Assembly (NCBI GenBank): GCA_005406025.1
Contig: BGZK01001560.1
Span: forward strand, 1-64,000
DNA length: 64,000 nucleotides
DNA from: Eumeta japonica
Lineage: Eukaryota; Arthropoda; Insecta; Lepidoptera; Psychidae
Direction: 5' to 3'
The translations under genes and the position numbers were made by a program. Of the stretch, positions 33,900-45,849 are shown in pieces. Under the pieces are notes generated by a model, which was not told where the DNA came from, made no database searches, and saw only the letters and a program-made list of their open reading frames with translations. Position 1 is the stretch's first letter; each line of letters starts with the position of its first letter.

Positions 33900-34160
33900 G
33901 TCTTTTAATAAATATCAGTCAGGACGGTGTCGCCGGGCGCGCTGCAAATTGCATTACGTTTTTAATCGAGCGGCAAGGTGAGGAGCGCGTGAGGTTCAAT
34001 TTGTGAGAGCAGTTTAATTAACGACGACACGGTCGGTCATTAATTAAGTGATCAGGCGAGCGCCCGTGCAGCTCGCCGCGTCAACCACCCTGTTACGAGC
34101 TGCTCGCGCTGCTACGCCTCGTCGCCACCCCTTGCCTAATGAACGATCATGCTTTTCCAT
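33900..34160. promoter_or_regulatory. Candidate regulatory module
   Basis: GC-rich, high-complexity sequence with clustered factor-like sites: TGCAAATTGCATTACG (POU/C/EBP-like palindrome), GTTTAATTAACG and CATTAATTAAGTGATCA (homeodomain). Stops occur in all frames. The combination of site clustering and composition unlike the flanks suggests a cis-regulatory module of a developmental gene. There is no conservation data. Confidence 0.35.
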
Positions 34161-34469
34161 CAAGAACCTTAAATTACTCTTAGGCGCTAACGTTCTAATG
34201 TAAAAATAAGGTTGTTAATTACACAATTTAGGCTATATTTACGATAATATCTCAAGCTCAATAATTCATCATATTTTACTGTATAATGAAAAATTTATAG
34301 CGGTATTTTGTGAAAGGGTTTTCTGTTCATAATTCAGATTAATTCCACACATTTAAATAATAATGATGTTTAAGTTATAGCATAAGAAAATCTATTTGAA
34401 ATCATAATTATAACTAATTTTTGCTCGCGGATCGGCCCGCGAAGATTTTGGGAGATATTTTGATCTATA

Positions 34470-34570
34470 TTAAGATCTCCATCCTAAATCCGATTCTAAT
34501 CACTCATAATCACAATCCTAATCCTATTACCGATTCTAATCCTTTTCCCATTTCATTTCGGTCTCTACAT
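34470..34570 (-). repeat. Degenerate GGAATCGGA-type array
   Basis: Imperfect repeats of ATTCTAATCC/ATCCTAATCC on the plus strand are the inverse of the GGATTAGAAT/GGAATCGAAA pattern in the arrays at 35,900 and 45,620. No tag sequence follows here. Confidence 0.55.
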
Positions 34571-35129
34571 TCTACCTCTGTTTTCTAAACGCTTTCTTTA
34601 CCCTTTTCTGTAGGGGGTAAAGAAGGCCTTTACGCATTCTCGCTTGGGGTGCTTATAATAAGAGCACGACAATGCTTTAACTGGATCACCACGTTTTCCT
34701 TAATAGGTCCGACATAATCAGGAATACCGATGTCACCTTTAGACTGGGGCATCTCAATATCAACTCTTGCCCCTAAACCGCATCCTATATCGAATGACTT
34801 GAATCGTCAGCGATTCTGTAATATCAATTCGCTGGATGCCTCAGTTTTGCGAGGAGATGAGCATCAACATATAATGTTTTGAATGTACCACTGCAAGTGC
34901 AATAAAAACTTATTCAACCTTATTCCTATTGCTCATTTCCGCCATCGTTCCAGTTACCGGAAACACCATCATCACAATTTCGATGGCTGACGTTTTACCA
35001 CCGTAAGTTCATGCGTAATTTTTTGCCACTGACGACAAACCTTTGTAATAATTTATCATTAGTGGCATTTCAATTCAACTACAACAAAGGGAGTGTTCAA
35101 AGAAAGAACCTTTCTAAAAGACTGAAAAT

Positions 35130-35215
35130 ATACTACATATATAACACGCCTTGGTGTTGTGGGTGTCCTTGGGAGGCGATGATTACTACTATCCGTTGGT
35201 GTCAGTCAACATTTG
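35130..35215 (+). repeat. Lepidopteran short-repeat relic
   Basis: TTGTGGGTGTCCTTGGGAGG, followed by CGATGATTACTACTATCCG, matches the core at 33,335-33,425 on the opposite strand. The 123-codon frame overlapping it shows no protein motif. Confidence 0.5.
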
Positions 35216-35219
35216 TTCC

Positions 35220-35810
35220 ATTTGATACTTTAAAATGCTATACAAAATATAACCAAGTTTTTCTACATTTTTTCACTCCAAAAATTTGTTTTTATCTTAG
35301 TATGTCTATAAAATTTAAGATTATTCAGACATCCACAGGTGGACGAAAATTTATAATAATTAAAATATTGCACTACATTTAGTTTATATAAAAACAGCGT
35401 GTTAAAAATTTTACGGTATTTACTAATAAAGTTGTATTTATGTATTTGACAAAACAAAAACGAATTTCTGTACTTATATTAATCTACTATTAAAATGATA
35501 TGAATTGATAAGCAACATTTATATAGATGTATAAGCATATATTTAGGACTGGTAAGAATTTTTTTTACATGCATGCACTATAATCAAATCGCAAATCTTA
35601 CAACGTGAATTTTTCTGTACAATTTTTAATCTTAATACAAGTAGCACGCACATGCATTCGACCTGTCAAAATAATTAATATTTAGATATAGAATTATGAA
35701 AAATTCATTATATTAAATTGGGGAAAAAGTTTTTTCATGTTCGATTTTTTTACAATTCTCATTTAAAAATACACACAAACACAAATTTTAATTTCTCTAG
35801 ACCCTCGCTC
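35220..35810. other. AT-rich noncoding stretch
   Basis: I see nothing in it. Confidence 0.35.
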
Positions 35811-35829
35811 CGTAATTGGTATATGATAA

Positions 35830-36095
35830 TATGACGGAGCCCAGTCGGGATCGAAATGCAAAAGATGAAGAAATTATTTGCCTTCGGTTTCGTTCAAATC
35901 CAATTAATAGCAAATTCAGAATTGAAAGCTGGACGGGGAACAGAATCAAGAACAAGAACAGGATCACAATTGAAAGCGGGACTAAAATTGAGAACTGGAC
36001 TGGGGTTGAAAACGAGCGTGGGGTTAGAATCAAAATCAAAAGTGTGACTGGGATAGGAATCGAAAGCCAAAACGAGTTTGAGATTGATATCGATC
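35830..36095 (+). repeat. Degenerate GGRAYCRRAAY tandem array
   Basis: Imperfect repeats of about 6 and 12 bases (GGAACAGAATCAAGAAC, GGGATAGGAATCGAAAGCC and similar) leave long frames open on both strands. One gives a charged GTKIENW/RIKIK-like repeat, the other a hydrophobic ILIP repeat. Both are by-products of the array. It runs directly into the tag at 36,096. Confidence 0.75.
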
Positions 36096-36208
36096 GATAC
36101 AAGAGATGAAAAAATTCATTCTATATTCAGGCTGATGGAGTTGCAGACATTAACTGTATGGGCAAGTCACCCACAAGAAAATGCAAATCAAAGTCTGCCG
36201 GGCCAGCC
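36096..36208 (+). repeat. Conserved tag fused to mariner 3' side (copy 2)
   Basis: The tag reads ATTCATTCTATATTCAGGC, GATGGAGTTGCAGACATTAA, GTCACCCACAAGAAA and CTGCCGGGCCAGCC in order. It matches the minus strand of 13,450-13,568 closely and is again directly attached to a mariner relic that lacks its 3' inverted repeat. The start of the same tag recurs at about 45,718-45,775. Confidence 0.75.
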
Positions 36209-37322
36209 AGTTATAATATATGTATGCCATTTTGTTCAACAACTTGTTTCCATTTTGTAGGTAATGACATAATACCATTGCTATAGAAATTTTGGGACTT
36301 GCAATCAAATCTGCGAAGTTCTCTCATGATGTTAACCTAACACTACCTAAAGAATTCTGAAGAGACCGAAACAGTTGAAAATTTGAGGATGCAAGGTTAG
36401 GGCTATATGGTGGATGCATTAATACTTCCCAATCAAACTCTCTCAATATTTGCTGAGTCGCTAAGTATGTGTGTGGTCTGGCGTTATCATTTTGAAAAAC
36501 TACACCCTTTCTATTGATCTTTAGCTGTTGGCAGTAGAAATCCGAATTGATGGTTTTGCCCGGCGTTAAATGCTCATGATAAATGATGCCCTTCCAATCC
36601 CACCATACATATGAAATCAACTTATTGGGAGTTAATCCGGGTTTCGCCATAGTCTTTAGAGCTTATTTGCCGCTTGTTGTATGTAATCTATTTTACATCA
36701 ACAGAGATCAATCTTTTCAAAAACGGTTCGGTTTCATTACGTTTCTATAGAGAATCGCAAATGAGTACACCGTTCATTAGATTATTTTCAGAGTTCGTGT
36801 GGGACTCAAGTATTGATCTTTTTTGGATATCCAGCTTCTTTTCAGATGAGTCAAAACTGTTTTGTGGTCATTCCCAGCTCTTCAGCTATGTTGTGAGAAA
36901 TAATACGCAGGCTTTTCTCTAATTTTTCCGCATCGATTTTATCCGTAACAAGTCGACCAGAGTGAGGTTCCTTTGACGTCAAAATTACCGGCCTGAAAAC
37001 GCTTGAACCAGTTTTGTGCTACTCTCATCAACACTGCATTTGGTTCACAATCTTCACAAATTTTTTCGCGCCTTCTGTCGCATTTTTTCCATTTTGTAAT
37101 AAAAATGTATCTAATTTTTCTATGTTAGATTCACTTATTTGGGTGGAAAAACAATAGAGAAATAGCGGAACATCATTTTTACTTTTTATTTTTCTTTTTT
37201 TTCTAATGTCATCTATTTAATGATATCATAACTAATCAGATACAAACAGCACAACCAAAGAGATTTTACTGCAACTTTTTAATTATCATATTAAAATACC
37301 TAAAAACTTTTTTCCCGACCTA
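36209..37322 (-). pseudogene. Mariner transposon copy 2, lacks 3' inverted repeat
   Basis: The 5' inverted repeat is at 37,322 (TAGGTCGGGAAAAAAGTTTT on the minus strand). Within the relic lie the damaged N-terminal helix-turn-helix (KLEKSLRIISHNIAEELG), SVDVK followed by a stop where GDEKW is expected, then an open stretch (36,650-36,324) with VWWDWKGIIYHE, NDNARPHTY and HPPYSPNLASSNFQLF. The final catalytic Asp of the DD34D triad is Asn here, so the enzyme could not work. The block between CQQL and NRKGV is deleted as in copy 1. The 3' end stops at about TATATTATAACT and joins the tag. Copies 1 and 2 thus share a deletion and a fusion. Confidence 0.87.
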
Positions 37323-37369
37323 ATATATTTAATAATGAATCGTAACATAAAACTTCGTCCACAATCCAA

Positions 37370-37620
37370 ATGTACGAGGCCAATGAGAGCACATAGGATG
37401 CTCGATGGAGATACCGACGCTCGAGTTCAATTTGCGGGAGAGCGGGCCGGTTTTAGCGCGACTTAACATTATTACGCACACGTCGCGAGGGGATAATCCG
37501 TCGTTTCATAAGGCTTATGCTAAAACTATGAGCTCGTCGGAGTCGTGTAATGTCTCAGAACAGCGGGAAGTCGCAACGCGGTGGCATTCTCGCAGCGGGG
37601 ACCACGTTAAGCTTTGAATA
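37370..37620. other. GC-rich island with 70-codon frame
   Basis: A plus-strand frame at 37,405-37,617 begins MEIPTLEFNLRESGPVLARL and has balanced composition. It has no recognised family, no splice signals of quality and no promoter. It is regulatory DNA, an unrecognised exon, or chance. Confidence 0.2.
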
Positions 37621-37624
37621 AATC

Positions 37625-39900
37625 GTCTGTTCAACTAATTCCTGTTAAAGCATTTCAAATTTAAATACGAAATGAAATTGTTCTCACATTACAAAAAATA
37701 CATTCAATAATTGAACTGCACGAATGTATTTACAAAAAATGGCCGTTCGGCAGCCGAAATGGAAGAAGATTTCATTTTATTTTCATATGTAATTCATATG
37801 AAATATGTAATTTTCCAATTTTCAATATTTTAAAATGCTGTAATTTCTAAACTAGTTGACCGATTTGACCCATATTTGAACTCTACCTTTCTAATCGTCT
37901 ATAGAATATGTATGTTTCGTTAAGATCTCTAAAGAATTGTAGACCCTATCGTGCTGACAAGCCCTGCATTATATCGTGTGTATATATAAACTTTTGAACC
38001 ATATGTTTTTCTGACTCAGCTCGTCAGTTACGTCGGAAAACATCAAAATTTTTCAAAAGCTGCGCCATGAAGACAACTACAATATGTAGTTAGATTTTTT
38101 TGAAATCTACTACACTGAAAATTAAACTTTGGTTAAAGTAATATAATAAGCAATTTTCTAAGGTTAATATAGTAACCTACGAAAAGTACGATGTTATTTT
38201 TATTAAATAAATATCGTCGAAGTAACTAAATTTATTAATGTAAATTTAATCCATCTTATAATGAATTTAAATAGTTCATATTATATTAATTTGACTTAAA
38301 ATTTTAATCAAACTTACAATAATTGTAAGTAAAAACTGTAGAAGGATTCTTTTTATTTAACAAGTACAATAAAATCTTTACTAGGAATGTCTGTACTTTT
38401 AACTATTTAAGTAGTTTTAACGAAACTAATTTTGTACTTGTAACAAAACTGTGTTCGTGTAGTTTACCAAATTACTTTTGTTAAAATACAAAAGTTAGTT
38501 TAATATTAGCTCCGATATGCAAAAACTTACCGATATTAGACTTATCGTTGTCAACATAAGCTTTGCATAATCCTACTTTTCCTAAGAGTAATATTTAAAT
38601 TTGTATGAAACAAAGTAAAGCAATTTTCATCAAAATTAATTGACACTATAAGAATTTTTTTGTTAATATTATGACGTACCAACGTTATTTTAACGAAAAA
38701 AATATTTGTTGCTATTTTAATATTTATCACACTTACATTTCATAAAATACTCTTGAGAAAGTAATTTTCAAATTAGAATGGCTTAACCGATTTATATTGA
38801 CATTAAAAAATAATATGAAAGTAATTTTGAACACCATAATTACGTTTTTCACTATATTTTTACGTTAAACTGTTATTTATTTCCCAAACGTTTTTTGTAT
38901 TTTGTCATAATTATAATATTATATGCGCATATTTTACAGTGTCTTAATTTAAAACAATATGTTTTTAGTTTATTTGAACGTAATTTATGATCACTTTTAT
39001 GAAAAAAAAATTTTGGTAAAATCAACGTAATAAAAGCTTAATGTTTTGACATGTCTTTTAGTCACATAAGATGATAGGCCTGTGAACGTATTGCGCTGAG
39101 GTCGTTATGTGTTACACTATGCAGCCATCAAAAAAATCACCGAAAAATCTCCAAGTGGTGATTCGTATACACATAATAAACAACAGAAAACAAATTTATA
39201 TTTAGATATCATGTCCCAAGACATAAATAACGCGGACTAAAATCATTAAAACAACAATAATAGCATTTGAATTTTTAAGGTATATTAATTAATTCAAGAG
39301 AATAGGATTTTTAATTTTAAAAAATTCATAACAATTAATGGGTTGGAGATACGATGATGGGTGTGAGGAATTTTTTCATTTGAAACATAAAAAAATTTAA
39401 TTGACTGCAATAAATGCATTTTTTCTAGGCTATATAGTTTTTTGTTGTTTAAAAAATAACGTCAAAAGATATCAAGTATCATTTTACACTTTTATAATCA
39501 GAAAGACCTTCCGGATGTTTATAAAAAAATTACGAATTACAATTTTGCAAACGAATGCGCCACTATGCTCTGGTCTGTATAAACAATTGACAATTAGATG
39601 AAGCAAATTGTATTCTACAGCCAAAGAGTTCCATTTTCGAATTTAGTAATTACTTTTTAAATATTGTTTATGTAAGTACTCAGTTCCAGAAATTTATAGG
39701 GCCGCCCCACCTGTAATAAAAGATAGGCGGCTTGACATTTATTTGAGAATATGGAAACCTTTAATCCTTTTAATATTTTGGAATGGTATTTAAGCGATTG
39801 ATAATATTATTTCACAATACGTGTCCTTGATATTGTAATTTTTCCAAAATTTATTTTATAATACCATTTAGTAATATGTAGCTAACTATGTTTCTAGATA
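37625..39900. other. AT-rich noncoding stretch
   Basis: A decayed dispersed-repeat phrase may lie at 37,830-37,990. A 9-bp-arm palindrome (ACTTACAATAATTGTAAGT) lies at 38,312-38,330. There is no gene. Confidence 0.35.
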
Positions 39901-39994
39901 AGTAAAATGGGTTGGGATCGAAACCGAAATCATAATGAAACTATTTTAGGTTGTTATCGCATCAGGTGTTTATTAATGCTTTACACACACGGTC

Positions 39995-40293
39995 TACCTT
40001 TGCCAATTAGAGAACAGAGAACTTCAAACAAGCCGGTAGCATGTTGTCACGGATTACGCCCACCGCTCTCAACTGTCGTTTCGAATCCAATTAGCAAAGA
40101 GATTAAATACTATAGATGCAATGAGAAACAAACAAAAAGACATTAACGCAGTTTATTATTATCAAATATAACATTTCTTTTTTCAATTCTTTTCTTCGAT
40201 ACTTAAGAAAGTTAAAAATTCACGTTTATTATGTAATTAATAGTAAAAAATTAAAAGTATTTCATATTTTAATGTTAATTAAATAATCACATT
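39995..40293 (+). repeat. 299-bp duplicated block, copy A (probable source)
   Basis: Identical to 41,790-42,088 except for two positions near 40,245-40,255, read by eye. The block holds two CAATTAG homeodomain-type cores and GC-balanced sequence in its first half, and is AT-rich after. Its flanks here show no break signature, so this is likely the original. Confidence 0.92.
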
Positions 40294-40539
40294 TTCTTTC
40301 ACATTTAATAAATAGTAACAAAGGACTTAATGATGATATCTAATTTCAATTCCATATTAATTGAAATCACAGAAAAAGGTTGTTACATACGACTACACAG
40401 ATAGACACTCATTTTAACCTTTTAGGTAGGAAACCCTAATAAATCCACGAAGTAGCAGGGCAAAAGCTAGCAATGATAAATGAAAATTTACTTGAAAACA
40501 TGCTCGTTTAGAATCAAGAACATTTGTAATATGATTACG

Positions 40540-41080
40540 CCCCTTTGAAACCATTAGCGTAAGCCGGCACACCGAAAACTTCAATTAAAACGGAGTGAAT
40601 TAATTAACTTACCACAAACTGCAAACAAAGCTGGTTAGTAATATTATTTACGCACCGCAAAACCGATTTTCGACCGTATTTGGTAAGTTATTTATGCGAA
40701 GTAATTACGGAAGGAAACTAACCCGGCGATTCGGTTTACTGTTCAATTAGCGATCGTGTCGTGTTCGAACGCAAATGAATGTGCTGGCTAACAGAGTTCG
40801 CGAAACTTGGGCCGGACAAACTGTTCTTAATTTAATATTCATGGTCAATAAACGCACAATGGTAAATAATGATTTGAATGGAAATCATTTCGTTGTTTGC
40901 ACCTAACACTCGTTAAATGAGGTCGTTATCAACATTCGCTAGTTTTAATTCCCATCGGCACACATAAATCCGTGTCCGGCATACTGATTGTATGAGATCG
41001 TCGTGGCTATTACTAATGGTTATTTTGTACTCGGCCCAGGCCGAATTTACGACCGTGTCAAGCTTCTTCATTGGACCATT
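40540..41080. promoter_or_regulatory. Candidate regulatory module, ~540 bp
   Basis: High-complexity, base-balanced sequence dense in factor-like words: GAATTAATTAAC and GTTCAATTAGCG (homeodomain), GGTAAATAATG and TATTTACGC (forkhead-like), ATGCGAAGTAATTACGG. Stops in all frames exclude coding. It lies between the two copies of the duplicated block. Function is inferred from composition and site density only. Confidence 0.35.
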
Positions 41081-41084
41081 CTTA

Positions 41085-41755
41085 ATCTATGTAAATCTGT
41101 AGGTGTATTTTGTTTTGTTAAATTTTGAGATATTCATTATGGGATTCATTGACAAAAATTTTGTCAATCTGTATAACCTTTTCTAATTTAAAAACGGTTT
41201 GACTGATCTTGATTTAAATTAGTATACAATTATTGACTGTGCAAAAAATTTTAATTATTTTTTTTTATTTTTTTCACTCGCTATTATTAGTTGTTTTATA
41301 TTTGAATGTTGTGTATTCCACACAGATTGATAAGATAAATGAAAAAAAAAACCATAAATTATATTTAAGTTTTACCATTTATTACTTGGAAAGATAAATA
41401 ACTTTAATATTAGACTTCGAGGTGTTATTAATTAAATTTATGAAAAAAAAAAACACTAAAAAAAAAAGAGTTTCATATATTTGGTTTCACAATAAAAATT
41501 CGTAGTTTTCAACACTCGAGAATGACAAGATTAATGTAGCGCCATTTTAGTGTGAGTACTCGTTACCGCTTTGTGCAAGTGACAGCACATACGTGGAAGG
41601 GTATTATGTGCATTATTTATGTTACAAATGTCGAATTTACGTCGAGGAAAGCTAAATTATTAAAATATTGTTAAAATCAAAAAATATCTTCCTGTCAGAT
41701 TAACCAAAACAAGAGCCTGTAATTTTGGAACTGCCAACAAAAACATTACCTAGGG
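41085..41755. other. AT-rich noncoding stretch
   Basis: A-rich runs and otherwise unremarkable DNA. Confidence 0.35.
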
Positions 41756-42133
41756 GAATTTTCATAATGACAAAGATAGTTATATCTTTTACCTTTGCCA
41801 ATTAGAGAACAGAGAACTTCAAACAAGCCGGTAGCATGTTGTCACGGATTACGCCCACCGCTCTCAACTGTCGTTTCGAATCCAATTAGCAAAGAGATTA
41901 AATACTATAGATGCAATGAGAAACAAACAAAAAGACATTAACGCAGTTTATTATTATCAAATATAACATTTCTTTTTTCAATTCTTTTCTTCGATACTTA
42001 AGAAAGTTAAAAATTCACGTTTATTATGTAATTAATAGTAACAAATAAAAAGTATTTCATATTTTAATGTTAATTAAATAATCACATTGAATTGAATTCT
42101 CATAATGATTGAATTTTCATAATGACAAAGATA
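41756..42133 (+). repeat. 299-bp block copy B with 23-bp flanking repeats
   Basis: Copy B (41,790-42,088) sits between two perfect copies of a 23-base sequence starting GAATTTTCATAATGACAAAG, at 41,756-41,778 and 42,111-42,133. Filler of 11 bases lies on the left and about 22 on the right. The right filler includes an imperfect third copy (GAATTCTCATAATGATT). This looks like DNA copied into a break at the edge of the jockey relic, rather than a transposon insertion. Confidence 0.85.
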
Positions 42134-43530
42134 TAACTGCTCGAGCCAAAAGGTCAGATAAATTAAGTGATGAAATAATAAAAAAGTGAAGATGTTTTTT
42201 GAACACGACGACAATATTAGTCAGATCCCGAATTGCAAAGATGTAATGAGCATAATGAACAACCCAGTGAGAAAGGCAATGATTTTAAAAAGACATCTAG
42301 TTACGAATTCTCATTATTACTTTCTATTATTGATTGTATTGCACCAAACTTGGCATTTATCTTTAATATGTGTGTGGACGAGGGCGTGTTTCCCGATCTG
42401 ATGAAGCAAAGTAAAATCATCCCTGTATTTAAAGGTGGTAGTAAATTAAAACCCACCAATTTTAGGTCTATTTTTAGGTCTATATCAGTACTACCGACAT
42501 TCAGTAAAATCTTGAAAAATTGATTTTAAATCAATTGTTATCACATTTTTATAATAACAATTTAAAGTCCAGAAAACACTTCGGTTTCACACGGGTTCGT
42601 TTGACAATCAATGCTGGCGTTGAACTAGTTCAACAAATTTTTGGAGCCTAAGATTCGCGAGACGTGATGGGAGTATTTTGTGACCTCTCCAAGGTATTTG
42701 ATTGTGTAAATCACGAAATTCTGATCGGGTACATCATTATGGAATTACGGGTCTGACAATCGACCTCCTGGAATCATATTTGAGTAACAGGATTCAGAAG
42801 GTCGATATGAATGGGATAAGATCAATAGGATTTGTGGCGCTAATGGGGGTACTACAAGGATCAGTTCTTGGGCCGTTTTTGGTTTTAGTTTATATTAACG
42901 ACTTGCCCAGTATTGTTGGGGATATTCATGAGATAGTACTGTTCGCAGATGATACTTCATTGTTATTTAAAGTCAAAAGACAACAAATCATCTATAGCGA
43001 TGTGAATATTGTTATCTCTAAAGTAGAAAACTGGTTTACTGTGAATAACCTCCTTTTCTATACTAAAAAAACAAAATGTGTAAAATTTTCACTTCCGAAT
43101 TTAAAACATGGATGTGGCACTATTTTATTACGTACTGAGAAATTAGAATTTGTTAATGCTATCGTATTCTTGAGAGTCACTCAAGATGCTTTAATGGGAT
43201 CTACACATCAGTATGTTGGCGAAAAGAATTAGTTCTGCTGCATATGTAGTTAAAAAGATTAAGAAGTTTGTCAGATATCCAAGCTGCTACATTAGTCTAT
43301 TTTGGCTGTTTTTATATCTTGATGACATAACGCATCTTGCTGTGGGGCCATGCAGCAGATATTGACAGAATTTTCGTGCTGCAAAAGTAGGGAATTCGGG
43401 CTATTTATAGGCTGGGACCCAAAGTATCTCTTAGTGTTATGTGACTGTGGAAAAGTGAATGTGATTGTGGGAAATTTCCTGAGGATGTGCATTGCTGGCA
43501 TGAAACATACGTACAATTAACAATTTAACA
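42134..43530 (+). pseudogene. Jockey-like LINE, reverse-transcriptase relic
   Basis: Order of motifs: a pre-RT segment with MCVDEGVFPDLMKQSKIIP (about 42,370), VFCDLSKVFDCVNHE carrying the first catalytic Asp (about 42,670), GITGLTIDLLESYLSNRIQK, VLQGSVLGP (about 42,850), and LFADDTSLLF with both catalytic Asp residues (about 42,945). LLWGHAADIDRIFVLQK, then a stop and GIRAIYRLGPK, follow at 43,340-43,430. The 176-codon frame at 42,702-43,232 is the longest in the window. At least two frameshifts and several stops break the ORF, so it is inactive despite an intact FADD box. The endonuclease half is missing. It is the same family as the tail at 9,605-10,290. The 5' edge abuts the duplicated-block insertion. 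Confidence 0.85.
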
Positions 43531-43534
43531 GTTA

Positions 43535-45590
43535 GCGGAATTAGATAATTATAAAAATAAATAACACTTGCTTAGGTGTTCGATATCTGTCAATCCTCTG
43601 GGATCAATATTCAATCATTTGGATAGAGATTCGTAGTGGAGAGGCAGATTCGAGGGTCAGTGGTGGGTTGCATGCTGCAGTTAATGCATGTTGCAGGCAA
43701 GCGTCTACTATGGATTTCCGCGAATTAACACCTCACACAATACAATATAAAAGTTGGTGCAAGTGACGAAATTAAATGGAAGCAATGAGCAAAACTTTTT
43801 TTACTAATGCTAATTTTTCTACATTTGTCACATTTCTAGAAACATATAGATAACGTCGAACAATTCTTACAAAAACAATCGATGAGTACGAAACTTGCGT
43901 TCGTTGATTGTATTCAGAAATCTTAAGCTGGAATAACAAAATTTGAAATCTACTTAAAAATCGATTCTTAGCAAACTTAGTATAAAGTAAGTCAAAGAAC
44001 CGGGGACTTGTTTATAGATATATAAATAATAAAACTACTATCAACATTGACAACAAATGGGCAATTATTAAACAATATGATGGAACTTTTAATTGTGTGC
44101 ATGTATGTGTGTGCGTGTAATGTATTCGTAAGATATCTCAGAACTATTCCTGGTAATCTTTTTAAATTTTGCATCAACCTGAATAAACCAATAATGATTT
44201 ATAAAACCAACATGATAAACAATTTAGTAACGTTCTTATGAACTAGAAGCTCTGAAACGTAATAGAAACGTAATTTCAGAGTATTAAACAATTATGTAAG
44301 CGATCATCTAAGTAATAGGCACTTGCTCATCGACACGTACGCCCGCCACCTTCACGTAATTATCGTTGTAACGTGAGAAATGATTTTGTTAATTGAATTT
44401 TATTAAAACATCGTCGATTTTATCTGAAACCTTTGAAGATAGACGACTAGTGGTCTTTTAAATAACGTAATTGAATACTTTTATTACCACGTTTAAGAAA
44501 CCCGAGGCATAAATTAATACAAGTTACGTAATTTTATATAATATAAACACAAATTTCAAGATTCTTTTGTAACTCCGTTATTAAAAGTGTCCAAATAATT
44601 AGTAGAGTAATAAGATCTCAATAATTAACAGCGAAAAACTTTCTTAAGTTTGCTTAGATGCGAGTATTGTCAAGTATTTACGTGCTAGACTAATTTCATT
44701 CAAAAGAAGAAAAACAAAAAAAATATTTTTAATTTTTTCTATTTATTTATTATTTGTATATTTCTTATTATTATTTATTACTTATATTGTGTATATTTTT
44801 TATAGCTTGGATGACCAACTGATAAAGGTCGTTTCAACTAAAATAGTTATCTTTAAACTGACAACCATAAAAACTGTATTCATGCTTTTGATAAAAAAAT
44901 AAAAACTATTTGAATCTATCACCTTAGGTCAAACCTTTTAAGCTTGGGTTGGAAGACAGACTTCTAAAGAAATTGAAATATAATATATTGTTTTATGGTT
45001 ATGATACGATGTATCGAAATCAGGTGTAGCTTATCTGTTACCTAATCACTTGTTCCGACTGTACACCACTCTGCATCGAGTTCAATTAAATCTTTTTTGG
45101 ATTATAAAAGGACAAAGAGAAAGACAGACAATAGCATATTATTTGCACAATCACATGTTCTGACGATATAGTAATTTTCATCAAGATTGGTCTAACCTTG
45201 TTTTACCTAGTTATAAAAAGACCTATAGACAGACACACACATTTTGGATTTTGGGAAAAAAATGGGATCAATCTGGAGGTACATCTTTCTAAACAAAAAA
45301 AATGCAAATCCGTTAATATATGATGGAGTTCTAAGGTAACAAATAAAAAAAATACTGCCGAATTGAGAACCTGCCTTTTTTTTTTGAAGTTGGTTAAAAA
45401 TATTTTTGAACACGAAAAAATAAGTTAAACAAAAAGATTATTGGAAGTTCCGGGGCTCTGAGGCTGCAGATAAACATACATATATACTTAAACACTATAG
45501 TAATTATTGAAACTCTGCGAGCGAATGTCATAAAAAACATGACATTGAATAAGAAACGACGGGACGCCTAACTGATATAAAAGTCACTAT
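43535..45590. other. AT-rich noncoding, possible dispersed-repeat relic
   Basis: At about 45,050-45,250, TTTCATCAAGATTGGTCTAACC and GACAGACACACACA resemble lepidopteran dispersed-repeat phrases. There is no gene. Confidence 0.3.
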
Positions 45591-45604
45591 TGCAAGTAGG
45601 ACTG

Positions 45605-45775
45605 TAATTAGAATCGAGAACAAGACCGGGATCGGAACAGGCAGTGGAGTCGGAATTAAAATCAAAAACAGAATTGGAATTACGATTACGATTAAAAGCG
45701 ATATTGCTTATTATAAAAGACGAAGGAATTCATTTATGCCCACAAGGGCGATGCTGAGGGCGAAAGATATTATAT
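45605..45775 (+). repeat. Array plus partial tag, third copy
   Basis: Imperfect GGGATCGGAACAGG/GGAATTAAAATCAAAAAC repeats end in AAAGACGAAGGAATTCATT and then ATGCCCACAAGGG. These match the start and a later part of the tag at 36,096-36,208, with the middle (about 50 bases) missing. No mariner follows. So the array-tag unit exists on its own. Confidence 0.6.
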
Positions 45776-45849
45776 TTATGTCTATATTATCTGACATTAT
45801 GATGCCGTTAATTCCGAAGCGAGCAATACAAATTATTTTCGCAGTACTA

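Noticed and set aside
35797..36109. Frames of about 100 codons on both strands
   Set aside because: Both come from the degenerate tandem array. The charged and hydrophobic repeats mirror each other across strands.
39907..40146. 79-codon frame in the duplicated block
   Set aside because: The frame starts outside the duplicated part, shows no family features, and copy B does not keep the start.
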